From positions 28,465,501 to 28,529,500 of the forward strand of contig NC_068559.1 of the NCBI RefSeq assembly GCF_022201045.2: a stretch of DNA of 64,000 nucleotides, in the 5' to 3' direction. The first letter of the stretch is position 1. Each line of letters begins with the position of its first letter. The notes beneath the pieces were generated by a model, which worked only from the letters and a program-made list of their open reading frames with translations, made no database searches and was not told the DNA's origin. Positions 11,633-24,472 of this stretch are shown here, piece by piece. This stretch comes from Citrus sinensis. Taxonomy: Eukaryota > Streptophyta > Magnoliopsida > Sapindales > Rutaceae. Both the position numbers and the translations under genes were made by a program.

Positions 11633-14600
11633 AGCGTTTGCTACTCGAAAATTCATAAAGAGTTATGATTAACACTCATCCAGTGACCGGTGAGTGGTTC
11701 CCTGAATTATTAGTGTTTCGAGTGAGAAGATCTTCGGAGTTGCTTTTTGAAAAGCAAAGTTGTGAAAGCAAAAGTGCTTTATGAATGCACGCACATAGGA
11801 GTTGGAACCGAATCAAGTTAAAAGAATGACAGCACTTGGCTTCCGGTACTGGAATTTGTACCTTGTAAGTTTCGAAGAACATGTCAATACACGATTTGTG
11901 TAACTAAGTTACAATGCTACGTGAATTATGACGTCACACATGCATGTTTTTTCCTAAGACTCTTTGGCCCCTTTTTTTTTTTCTTTTTTAACGAAGTTTC
12001 TGTGAAGGACGGCTTTCAGATTCGAAGCTCTGAAAGCAACTTTTTTTTTTTTTTTCTCTCTTTAACTTTTTGCTTTTGTTTTTGGAACATTTAAGTGCTT
12101 CTTGTTCATCACAACATGTACGTCTAAGCATCAAATCAAGTGACAAATTATACGAAATATTTTATCAGCTTATGTTCAAATTGATAATCATTAATTTGAA
12201 ACTGATTAAAATCCATTCCAACCATTTTCCCTTTTTTAGCCACCCTGCAGGTTCATTAATTTTAACAATATCACGCGCATTCATCTTCTTTTTTTTTTTA
12301 CCCAACTTCCTGTTGCCAAGCTAAATAATTATTCAATGACTTCCATACAATTGTCTCCTGTAAGCTTTGGCCTACACTAAATAAATTTTTATCAAGTGAC
12401 ACATCCATAATTTATGATAATATGTAGATTTATACATAACACAGCTGCTAACTAAGTCCACATACCCAAATCGCAATTAGTTTGGGGGAAAGAAAATTCT
12501 GTGGTACTAGTCTATTAGTAGGATTTTGTCATATAGTAAAATAATGGGTATGATATTTTTACTATTTAATCTATTCTGTCACGCGATAGAATACTATTAA
12601 ATTGTCTGATATATGTCCTTATCTAAGTTTAGATTTTTGTGTGGTTTAAAGCACGAACAAAACTATAAAAACTCTTAAGTTGACATTTTTAGGTTCAAAA
12701 CAATCTTAAAGGGCAGATCGGCATTTTAAGAAGTGAAAGCATGCGTTGATGCGAGGATGGTTAATTAAGTAATTTATTTCCTAATCAAATGGTTGGCAAG
12801 TTGCTGGGTTGCATCCGACAGTTGGCAATTTGGATGCAACACAATGCTGTTAAGTGTTAAGCTTGCGGGCACGGGTCCGCTTCAAAGTTTACGTAGTAAA
12901 ATTGAGAAGGCCGGGGCTAGCTATTCAGCTTTAGCTAATTTGCTACTTATTCTGCAAGTTTGGGGTCTTGGTTCAACTTTAATGATGATTATATTTTGTC
13001 TCAAAATTCTATCTTTCCTGTAACCGAAGAAATTAAGGCAGCCATCTTCTTATCTGCTTTTTGTATGTTGCTTTGCATATATTCTTTTGGAAAATTATCA
13101 GCCGTCTTTCTTCTTCTTGTGGGTTGACAATTTTTTGCTTGAATCTGAAGAAATTGGGCCAAAAATTTCCGTGATAAAGTTGTCTCTTTTGAAAGCCGTT
13201 TACATCATGACATATATGTAATGATGTGTACATATGTACATATATGGGTCAACTTTGAAATCAATTGCCACTTTTGAATTTTTCTCCACCTTTGTTCTAG
13301 AAATTGTTCCAATTGGATTTAAAATAAGAGATAGAAAATTGATTCATGCATTGATGTATATGTGGGTATTTAAAATTTGTATTATATGATTGCTTGTGGC
13401 GTATATTTTATTGAATAAAATCAATTTATTTTTGTATATTTGTTGGAACAAGATGAGATCGAGTTACGACTTCAATATATATATATACATGAGAATAATT
13501 TTAGAATATGAATTGTTTATGTCAAAATCAGTGTCATAGTGATGAAGGAACCACTTTAAAAACATGGCACATGATGCCCAAAGAAAAAAAGCAGAAAAAT
13601 AAAGGGTATAATACATTAATGATTGACGTAAAGGATTAAGAATTATTCCAATACCGGCTTCCTGTTCACCAATAGCACCTCTTTTCACTTAATAATTAGA
13701 TGTAAATTAAAGATTGGCTAATTATGTTCTTGGATTAATTATTTAGTATTCTTGTATGTCGTAAAGGCAATATTAATAATGCTTCTTTCTTTTTTTTTAT
13801 CAATTACAGATTGACTAGAAAAGCTAATGAAAGGCCGCTCCTTCAAATTAAAGTAAAATTAATTCTTGTGCTGATAAGGATACCCATAATGATTTATTAG
13901 GCTAGTTTAAAAGTCTTTTGCGATAAATGATTCCAAAAAAATATTGAGTAATATACGAATTAACCCAAGCATTTTTCGCACAAAATCTCCTTTACGGAGA
14001 AAAAAAAAAAAAAGGAATTTTAAAAACTAATAAATTAAAAGGAAACCAAAAACTTGTTTTAAATTCTACAGGACTTTTTTCATTTATTCAAATTAAACTA
14101 AAAATAGGGATTTTAAAAAATGTTTTTGATGGTTTTTGTTTTTTTCAAAAACACCACCAAATATCTCTTAGTTCTTACATGGGCACATCAACATTTTACA
14201 AAATACAAATAGGGGCAATATAATATTATGTAATTATACACAATTAGAATGTATTGCTCCAATTTACATTTTAAAGATTTTCAATTATTTAAACTATGAG
14301 TCCCACTCTGCATTATTTTTTACCAAATATCAACCACCCGTCTAAGTTAAAGCATAATAATTAATAAACCCCTCACCGCTCCTTCAAAACTCTTTTCTTT
14401 GTATTACAATGTGAACACGTAAGAAGTTGCCGGGTGTGACTCCAGTCCATGGAATTCAAATGCTTCTGGGAAGGGCAATCTCAAAAAGGTGTGCCTCACT
14501 TCAAATTACCAAAGTGGCCTCACTTCAAATGAAAAGACGAGCCGAGGGGGAAAGCAACCCAGACCCATCGGCATCGCCATTCGCCAGCACAAAGACAGCT

Positions 14601-17600
14601 TATTAATAATACTTGTAAATTATAGACTATTATTATAAGTCGAAGCACACAAAGATTAGACAGCTTCCGCTCGGCAGCATATTTTTCTCAAAACCCAATA
14701 ATTGTAGCCTTTGACGTTTCTCTCTTTACTCCCTAAAACCCTCTTCAACACCCACACGCAAACTCCTTTTGACTCACAGAACAACAACAAAAAAAAAAAG
14801 AAAAAAGGATTAAAAAGAGAAATTGTATTAAAATTAATTTAAAACAATAAAATAAAATCCAAAAGGTGGGCCAAAAAAATCAGAGCCGCAATTTGGCTTA
14901 CGAAAGCCTACTTTTCTCCTGTGCATACTCTATTTCAGTCCAAGTGGGCGTGAGAGCATTTGCTTTGGTGGGAATCTCTTCTTTTTTATTTTTTTTATTT
15001 AAAAAATTTAATTCATTGATTTTTTTTTTTATAAAAAAAATTATCCCTTCAGATTTTTTTATTTTTTTGTAAATGAATTTGTGGAAAAGGAGTTTCCCTT
15101 CTCTTTACGGTGTTGGGCTTCTTCTTTTGTCAATGTTTGAGGCTCCCCGTTTAACTAAATCTCAACTGTCCCACGTTACCTCTACTTCATTTCTTTAATC
15201 CCCTAACTACCCTTGCTGTGAGCGTAAAACTACAATACAGCCATTGGCTTTTGAGTTGTTTTGAAGACAAAATGTTATCTAACGTTTCTTATTCTGCTAA
15301 TGTGATGCTAGGATCATGAATAATGTTAATTTAAATCTAATTGCGGGAATCAAATACTTGGATAAAAACACATATATGAATTATCGATTTTTTTAATAAT
15401 TTTGTATTTCCAATCGATTTCTACATGTTCTTATAAATTTATTATAAAAAATTTCACAGGATCCTTGAATTATTGATTTGCTAAATGTTTATTTATAATT
15501 TTTTAAAAAAATTTTTCATTAAAATATTCTCCGATGGATCAGTATAAAAATGACAGTTTGTATAACTTGGCAGGAGCAGAAAAGTGCAATTTTACAACTT
15601 ATTTGAAAGAGAAATTAGTGTTAATACAACCAAAAATTGTGTAAAAAATCAAACTAGCAAAAGTCTTCGTAGGGCATATTTGTCTTTTCCTGCAAGAGAG
15701 ACTCTTGTAGACGATTTCTCCTAAAATTTCCAGCTGATTCAATCAAAAATGGCGAGACAAGAAGATTGCGAAAATCTTGAGATGGGGCATCATTTGAAGG
15801 TGGCAGTTTTGTCAGCTACCCTAAATCCGACGTGGGTGCCCGTCGTTTTGGAGGCAAGTAGGCCCCTTATCTTTATTCCCTCAACTACTTCCCACGAGGC
15901 CACGCCTCGTCCAAATGATGTAAATGCCCTTCTACCCCCAAAATGATTCTTTCTATGTGCTCTTAGATAAGCTTATGAACAACAACTACTTAAAAGATAA
16001 AAGAGAGGATGCCCTTTTCTCAAATGAGTTGTCAATTTCGATGACCCCCCGAAGCATCAAATATAATTTATTAGTTTCTACGAAATAATTAGTTGAGTTT
16101 AACACGCATCTTAATGCGTGTATAATAAAATGTAATTAACTAATTAATCCCATTTTTTTCAATATTAATCCCATGTTATTGGCATCACTAAAATAAGTAA
16201 AAAAAAAATACCAATTTGCGTTAGGATTGTCTTGGTTGATTTAATTTTTTTTTTTTTTAACAAGCAAACTTTGCCGACTGATTGAAGATATGAAATTGCA
16301 CTTTATATGTGCTCGTGTTAGGATGTTGCTAGAGTTTAAGAATGAAAATGCTTTAGAAAGTTATTTAAGATTTTTTTATGTTTGATTGAATTTTTTATTT
16401 TTTATTTTTGGGAGGGGGTTCTTATATCTTTTCGAAGTAAAAATACAATTTCATATACATACATACACACACGCGCGCGCTAGTTGTGGCGCTTTTTTTT
16501 TTTTTTTCATATGGATCCATTAATAAGCAATATGACTTTATAGTTGATTGAATGTTGATTCTATTAAACTACATGACTTACTAATAAATTAAATCACTGA
16601 GTCCATTAAACCATATAATTTAATAGCATGTTTGTATAAAAAAAAATGAGGGCGCCCACATGAGAAAATAACTATATATAAATATATAGATGAAAATATC
16701 AATTGTTATTTGGACATTAATAAAATAACATTTATCCTTACCTAATTTTGTACCAAGATCTTATTTACCAAAACTCAATGAATTAATAATATCTAACTAA
16801 TATCACAAGTCAAGGTCTAACGATATTTTGAGGGATACTACAAGTATTATGTTCTATTGATCTTCTTGATCCATGCTTATGTTAGAACAACAAAATTATT
16901 GTTATATATGTTGTGACATATAATATATAATTCATGAAAGACGAAAAAGCTTTTATTGGACTACTTAGATTTTATAATTACACCAAAGAATTCTATGCTT
17001 TTTACTTCCAATTTTCATACTCCTGTCTCCATCAAGTTCCGTGAATATTAATTAAAGAAGACCTTTTCATTTTTTTAATTATATTTACATGTTATTAAAC
17101 TTAAAGAAAAGAAAACTAAAGTTTTCAATTGTTTTTAACCAAATGCATATTTTGATAACGTAGATTATAATTTAGAATGTATTAGAGGTAGAATAATTAA
17201 GAGTGTGTTAATTTATATAGGGTGCGTTTGGTACCCTTGTAAATAATTAATAATTGTATTATATTATAATAATAAATATATGAAAATTAATTATTATTTA
17301 ATAATTTAAATATAACTAATAATAATTAATTAATTAATTTAAATAATATTAATTTAAAATTAATAATAATATAAATAATGATAAAAAAAATTATCACATA
17401 TGCTACAATTTATATAGCACCAAATATGATATACATATACCATAATGCAATGCAGGCAGCAAACGCGCCCATAAATCTCGAAGAGAATTGAGACAGTGCG
17501 GCGAGTGTGTATGCAATGGCTGGGGCTGCTGCACATTTAAATGGCAAGGCTCGTTCTCATTTGATGCAAAAATATATGAACCTTTTGATTTCGGTTCGGG

Positions 17601-18988
17601 TTTTAGAAAATGATAAGAAACTATTTGAACCAGCTCGATGATTGCCCCACCCCGACAATGACAAAGACAGATCTCTAAATAACTAAATTAGACGATTAAA
17701 AAAAAAACACCTCATTAAAAAATTAAAAAAAAAAATCAAGATTCCTATTTCCAAGGCACAAGTAGGAAGCATAAATGCTGCTTTTGCTTGCAAGACTACG
17801 AGTCTTTGAAATTTTTTTTTAAAAAAAAAAAAACAATTTTTTTATAAGAAAAAGAAAATGAAACGGACATTTCGTGGGGGTGTTTTTTTGATTCCGAAAA
17901 CCAACTAAACAGCCAGCCAACAGTAATTTGTTCCCCGCGGGATCAGCAGCGCCTTACCGCAACGATATGTATAATTGTAAAGACTTAAGAGGGCGGGCCC
18001 CTGAGGCTCACCCCTGACCCTCGTATTTGCCGTGGGGCTACTTTTGTACTTTCACCTTTCACGCCATTAAAAGCTTTTGGTGTTCGACAGCTGTTAGCAT
18101 GACATCAGGTGACTTCACCCTCACGAGGCGTTGGCTCTCCTCAGTCACCCTTTTTATGTAAATTACCTAAATTACCCCACTTCCCCCCTTCCCTTATTCC
18201 AGTTGCGGCTGGGCAAAGAGAACCCCAAGTTGCGCGCCAGGACTAAACTGCCCCCACCACCGTCCAAAAATTTCTTAAACATTTATACAAAAGAAAACAA
18301 TTTTTTTTTTTTTAAAATACGTTAGACGGTCAATATTTATATTCTATATAAGATATACCCAGAACATCTAAACCCATAACTTATCTGTTTCGTACACATA
18401 CAATGTCTCACATGTCGAACACATTCTGATTTATAATAATAATAATAATAATAATAATTCATCTTATATGCGTGTTCAATTTTATAGCTGTTATCAAATG
18501 TAATGGGAATTGGTATAATTTCGTGAGTGGTTGAAAAATGTTAGTTGGCATGTAAAGGTGGATGTTTAAGATATATTTTAATTATTGTGCTTTCAAAATT
18601 GATTACAAATGGAAAAAAGAAAAGAAAAGGTGATTTAGAGCAAAAGACAGAGAAAGAAGTAATAAAGAAAGAGGAATTATGGAAGCAAAAGAAAACGTTG
18701 AAAAGCGCTTTAACAGCATCGGTTATTCCCACACACAAAGGTCGAAACAGAAGTATAGGAACAAAGCTACAGACACAAAGCAATAGAAGGAATCGTGGGG
18801 GGGTTTCGTTCAAATAAAAAATTTTAGCCTTTTCGTATAGACCCAAAATTAATTAACTGCGCTTAAATCTTAAATGTTGTTGGCTTCAAAAGAAAAAAAA
18901 AAAAAAAACAGAAAAGAAAGAGCTTGAGTCTTGTTTACGCCAAAATGGGTCGCCCTTATTTATTCCCCTGTTCCTCTTCTTAACAATC
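11633..18988. other. Long intergenic AT-rich region, no gene seen
   Basis: The longest open frames (near 12793, 14866, 15749 and 18131) have no recognisable domain and no splice partners. Poly-A, poly-T and (AAT)n tracts are common. One MITE-like element (17220-17470) is present. Genes made only of very short exons could be missed by eye. Confidence 0.55.
17220..17470. mobile_element. Small TIR element (MITE-like), about 250 bp
   Basis: The left end reads GGGTGCGTTTGGTACC. The right end, read on the minus strand, is GGGCGCGTTTGCTGCC, an imperfect 16-bp terminal inverted repeat. The inside is almost pure A/T with no coding potential. I could not identify a clear target-site duplication. Confidence 0.5.
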
Positions 18989-18994
18989 TATAAA
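18989..18994 (+). promoter_or_regulatory. TATA box of the NAC gene
   Basis: TATAAA within CAATCTATAAAGAAGCC lies about 180 bases before the NAC start codon. It would give a transcription start near 19020 and a 5' leader of about 150 bases. Confidence 0.55.
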
Positions 18995-19169
18995 GAAGCC
19001 TCGCTTTTCCAGCCCCCTCTCTCAATTTACCCAGCCGAGGCCAACCCGTTCCCGTTCTTTTCATGTTCCTCAGTCTTTCACTAAATTTGATGGGTTTTTA
19101 ACAAAGTTTGCTCTGAGCTGAGTTTTGGGCTTTGCAAAGACTTTTCGGTTACAGTGAAGATTAAGATTA

Positions 19170-20106
19170 ATGGAGAAGATCAATTTTATGAAGAATGGTG
19201 TGCTGAGACTGCCTCCGGGATTCCGGTTTCATCCTACGGACGAAGAACTTGTTGTTCAGTACTTGAAGCGCAAGATTTTTGCCTGCCCCTTGCCCGCTTC
19301 CATAATTCCAGAAGTTGATGTTTGCAAGTCTGATCCTTGGGATTTGCCAGGTATGTGTACATGTTACCTTGCAATTGCGTGCGAACAAACACAACTGTCG
19401 CTGGCGCGTCATCAAATTGTTTTGGGTGATTTTTTTTTTTAGGTGATGTGGCGCAAGAGAGGTATTTTTTCAGCACAAGGGAAGCTAAGTACCCAAACGG
19501 GAACAGATCGAACAGGGCCACGGGGTCTGGTTATTGGAAGGCAACTGGGCTTGACAAGCAAATTGCGACTTCCAGGGGCAACCAAATCGTGGGAATGAAA
19601 AAAACTCTCGTTTTTTATAGAGGCAAGCCACCACACGGCTCTAGGACTGATTGGATCATGCATGAATACCGCCTTGTTACTGCTGCCAATGCCCCTCAAA
19701 AGAAAAACTTTGCCCAGGTAAAATTATACTTTCATTCTCATAGCAATTGCTGGGATTCCCAATTCATCAGACATTGTCTTGCAATTAATTATCAACTGTT
19801 TTACTCGTGAAGACCCCAGCTGTGGCAACGGACAATTGGGTTCTATGCCGCATCTTTTTGAAGAAAAGAGGAGCCAAGAGTGAGGATGAGGAAACGTGCA
19901 CCGAAATTGGAGGAACCAGGGCTAACGGGCCCAAGCCGGTTTTTTATGATTTTATGAGAAAGGAGGAAAGGGCTGACTTGAACCTTGTTCCAACTTCATC
20001 TTCCTCAGGCTCAAGTGGAGTCACTGAAGTTTCTTCAAATGAATCAGACGATCATGAAGAGAGTAGTTGCAATAGCTTCCCTTACTTTAGAAGAAAACAG
20101 CAGTAA
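19170..20106 (+). CDS. NAC083: NAC-domain transcription factor, NAC083/VNI2-like
   Basis: This is a plant-specific DNA-binding regulator. The Arabidopsis relative NAC083/VNI2 represses xylem-vessel genes and links ABA to leaf ageing. Exons are 19170-19350, 19443-19717 and 19813-20106, giving 249 residues, with introns at the usual NAC-gene positions. All NAC subdomains are visible: A ([15 protein letters not shown], residues 14-28), B (DPWDLPG), C ([20 protein letters not shown] then GYWKATG), D ([28 protein letters not shown]) and E ([11 protein letters not shown]). The C-terminus has [18 protein letters not shown], then a Ser/Glu-rich stretch and [14 protein letters not shown], which matches the VNI2 tail pattern as I remember it. 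A 'G/TPAV' junction at 19813 keeps the frame. An alternative AG at 19819 would break it. Confidence 0.93.
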
Positions 20107-23100
20107 ACATTTTCAATAATTTCTCTCTTTTTAATTAGTGTTCTGTACAAGTAATTGGCGTTTCTGATTAGAAAAATCAGAATACCCAATTATCCATCAT
20201 CATCAAGTAATCTAATGTTTGGTCGTTTAGTCTTTTGCAACTCTTGTCCCGTGATGATCATCGACTTTTACAAGAAAAAGAGATATCAAACAGAGAGGGG
20301 GAAAAAAAAAAATCGGCGTTAGTTTTAATTAATTGCAAAATCTCCTTATCTCTGTGATTAATTTAACTATCCTTTTTTTCTTGTGCATGTAAAAACTTTA
20401 TTTGGGTTACCACGCAGAGCCAATTTCTTTACTAAAAGGCAAATGATTTTCAGGGGAATAGAATTGAAAAAAAGTCAGAAAAGAGACAGCATATATATCT
20501 ATATGTATGCCGTATGAACTTTGCCAAAAGAAAGACTCTTTTTGATGGAGAACAAGAATAAGCATTTGATCTTTTGCAATCTCGTGATTCAATGGAGAAC
20601 CCAATTCTTCGATATTGAAAAGGGATTCTCAGCCCGAACCCAAAAATCACAATCTTCAAACACGCTCTAATTCAATCTATGCAATTCTAAAATGGGTTCA
20701 ACAGGAACAGACATTCTTGACATTTTTTCTACAACATTTGTTACAATTGTCAAGCACAAAAAGGTAGGTATGTTGCTGTAGGGAACATGTGGCTAACTAA
20801 ATTTTGAAATTATAAGACCAGTTGGTGGATGTAGTAAGCTACAAGTTACATGAATTTCTTGAGCGAGGACGGTTAGCATTTTGAAAATAAGCTGAGCTCC
20901 TGGGGTCCCAATGGTCCGAAAATTTTGATTCTACGACTTTCAAGTGCCGATAAATAAGTGATTGCTTGCACAATCCAGCAAAGGTTTCAGTTCCAATGTA
21001 ATAATAATAATTGGACAGTTTTTTAAGTTTCTTGTACATACAAGTTTCCAGTTTACTTTAATTTACAATTAAAAATATCGTGTTTGAAAACGCTGCAAAT
21101 TAAACAACCGATATCAAATAGGATTAGAATTCTCTCATACCAGCACATGAAACAATGTAATCCACTGTGAGATCGTCCCCACTATTTCCCAACAAATTCT
21201 CCAACTTTGACTCTGTGTTCCATCTAATGTATTGTATGTAGGATGTAGTATTATACATTTAATAAACATGTAATCAAAAGAAATTAGTAACTGTCTTCAC
21301 TGCATGTGTCGACACGTGTCGTACATGCAATGGCCAGGACCTAGTTATTATAGTTGACCGAGACAACATGGAATCGTAGAATAAGATGAATTGCAACTTA
21401 TCGAACGATAATTAACAATAATTATTCATTCAGGTAGTTGTAAAATATATCAAATACAAAACTTGTAAGTTAGGTTGTGTCACCCCACAGATATAAATGA
21501 TATCATAATCATATTATGCAAGATAGTTGGGTCACAAGCCCTTTATGTGAATGACAGGTGGCCACCCGACAGACACGGGACGGCTTATAATAAAGCTTGA
21601 TTATGAGCTTAATAGTTCATTAATCGGGGTTATTGGCTTAGACCCATTTCATTAAAACCCAGAAAGGATTAAAAAAAATAAGCCGACTAGAACAGAAAGC
21701 TTTCTTGTGACAATGGGATAGAGTTAGATTTTAGAAAAGCATAGGCCTGGCTCTGGCTGTTGGAGTTCTTCACGTCACTATATATATATATTTTACTTTT
21801 CTTTTCTTTTTTTTTTTCTATAATTCAATATTTCATTTTCATGACAAAAAGGATTGGATTGAATTGAGATTGTGAATTGCTGACTTGGGCTAAGACATTT
21901 TTGTCAAATCACGTGGGCAGGCCGTCTTGGTAGACCACACAATAAATTTTTTTGATTGTCAGCCACTTAGCCTCACCTGATCGTGATTAGGTCAATTTCA
22001 TAAAGGAAGACAAGCCTTAGCCGTTGTCGTTACGGCCTTATGTCCTGCTTGGAATTATTTTGAGGAAGTTAAAAAGAAATTTAAAAAAATTAAAAGTTAA
22101 TTTTAATATTTTGTAAATTTTTTATAAATTATTTCTAATAAAATTATTATATTTTAAAACAGATTTTAAAAAATAAGGAAGTCGTAGTTTTTCAAATTAT
22201 GATTTTGAGAATTTATTTTATACTTAATAGTTAATACAAATCCATATATATTATAAAAAAAACTAAGATTATGCTTATTAACTAGGAAATAAAATCACTA
22301 ACTTTAAAGAGATGATTATTTTTATGAATTGGTTTGAGATAACAAAATAAAAAAAATAAAATTAACAATAAAATATTTATTTTAATTATCAATGATTGTA
22401 TATACACTATAACAAATACTCTCACTCTCTCTCTTTCTCAATTCAATTATATATAAAAGAAATTTTATTCAACATTATATTTAATTTAATTATTTACATT
22501 CTTACAGTAATTTAACAATAAGACTTATTAAACATATATAACTATTTTAAAGCTCATATCACTTTTTAATGAAAGTTTACCAAATGTTTAACCGATCTGC
22601 TATAACACAACTAACAGTAATTTTTACAGCATTATCAAATTGAACTTTACTCTCGTACGTCTTAGAAATTAATTATACAATAAATAAGGGTCATTTTCAT
22701 TAGTGGGCAATTTTGACATTTTACATGTAATGCCTTGCAGACAGGGAATGTATAATCAATTATGTAAGTTGACCATTTCCAAACCAACCACTTTTCTATG
22801 CTGCTTGTTTGGACAAATTTAAGTTAAAAGGGGTTGCTTGGTATCTCTGCAACAATGACACCTCCGATATTATTATTTTTTTTTTTAAAAATTTTAATTA
22901 CCTTCAAATAATAGTAATATGTTTTAAATCAGATAATTAAGCATCATGGGGTCCCCTTCATTCAACCTCAACTAAAAGATCCCTCTCCGCAACAACCAGC
23001 ACGGCAAATGTGCTTATCATCAATCTTTTAAATCTATATCTCATTTCCATTTCAATTTCATTTTATCATTAAAAGGGATCCAAAGCTTTTGAAAGTCTCG

Positions 23101-24458
23101 AGCAATCTAGACAAGAATAGTCTATTGTTTTACAACTTTGGCTATTACTAAGAAGCTAAAACATTAGGTGGGTAAAGTTGCCTGTAACAAGGCATCTTGA
23201 GTTTAAAGGGTGAATGATATTTCTGGCAATTTGCTTTTGCTTTGCCTATTTGCAACAACCACCTACGTTGTATATGTGGGTCAGCTCTCGGCTGCATGTT
23301 CATGCCGTAATTGCAGCCAAAAGACAACTTGTGCAATCTTGAATATTTTCAGCCACAGGCCGTGCACTATCAGCTGTTACACTAAAGGACGTAAAGTACT
23401 TGAGAATACTTTCCACAGAACCAACCACACCCATTAGAGAGAGTTGCGTGTAAGAATACGAACTTGCGCAAGGAGGGAACTAGATGACCGTGAGGATTAC
23501 TAAAATGTAACAGTTATAAAGGGACACTCATTAAGGTTCGTCTAAACATTTTCGATGTCAAAATCATGTTTCTGGGCTGGAGAAGGAGACTAAAGCCAAG
23601 GGCGAAAGATTTCAACTTCTCTTTCCGCGGATTTCTTGTTCATGTTACCATCGAACCACGTTATCTCTACGAAAGATTCACTGTTATCCCACCTATGACT
23701 TTATGATAGAGAAAATATTCCATCAAAACTTTCAACAAAAGTGACCTAAACATGGCAATGACACCAATACATGCTGTAAAAACAACTGATCATCTATTCA
23801 ATCAAATGTATGAAAGCAAAATCAGCATATCCTTTCACAACCCTGTTAACACTTCCATAACTGAACAAACAACTGCCAGGTGAACTTTCAAAGCAAAGTG
23901 CAAAAACACAATGGACTCTTTTCACTGTCTCAAACCAGGTTTCCTAAGCAAATATGCAACTGAAATGTTTGTGCCCATGTCAGATCAAATATAATTACAG
24001 AAGACCAGAAAGAACAACTAAGAAACAAGAGCCATAGATTACAAGTTCCACAGTCTCTTACAAGTCAGGCAGCCAGTCAAAGACTTGTGTCACTATCATG
24101 AGCATTCAAACTTTTTTAATATTCACCTTGATTATTCACTTCGGCAGTGGCCGAGTCATAAGAGATTATAACTGCATTTCGTACAAAAAGGAATAAGCCG
24201 CCATCCAATTCCATGCCTGAGACTTTTCATGCCATAAATTAATATTTTAATCCTCATCAAGATCAGGAGAGTGGCCAGTTACAACATTTGACTATGTTTT
24301 AATATGAAAACATAACAAAAAGTTTGGTATCATGAAGCCACCGATCACCAAAAACACCTATCTTTAAGGGTCCGTCTATACTTTTTTCAGTCATTTTGTC
24401 ATCATGAAGCCACCGATCACCAAAAACACCTATCTTTAAGGGTCCGTCTATACTTTTT
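20107..24458. other. Intergenic region; 3' flank of NAC083 and of the small gene on the minus strand
   Basis: No gene is supported. A 46-codon ATG frame at 23566-23706 and a cysteine-rich frame near 23210 (no ATG) were examined and not accepted. The minus-strand small gene's 3' UTR probably occupies the last few hundred bases. Confidence 0.5.
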
Positions 24459-24472
24459 TCAGTCATTTTGTC
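24329..24472. repeat. Perfect 72-bp tandem duplication over the stop codon of the small gene
   Basis: Units 24329-24400 and 24401-24472 read identically, each starting ATCATGAAGCCACCGATCAC and ending TCAGTCATTTTGTC. The stop codon of the minus-strand gene (24461-24459) lies in the right-hand unit, so the left-hand unit extends the 3' UTR and carries a second copy of the coding tail and stop. Confidence 0.93.

Noticed and set aside
15749-15946. 65-codon frame starting MARQEDCENLEMGHH
   Set aside because: No family resemblance, no splice-linked neighbours, and AT-rich flanks without promoter-like elements.
19234-19699. Minus-strand frames opposite the NAC gene
   Set aside because: Shadows of NAC exons 1 and 2.
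23210-23437. Cysteine-rich secreted-peptide-like frame
   Set aside because: The frame has no ATG (it would start at GTG), the cysteine spacing fits no family I know, and no promoter or splice partner is evident.
23566-23706. 46-codon ATG frame with varied residue use
   Set aside because: No recognised domain or conserved motif. At this length open frames occur by chance; a comparison with related genomes would be needed.
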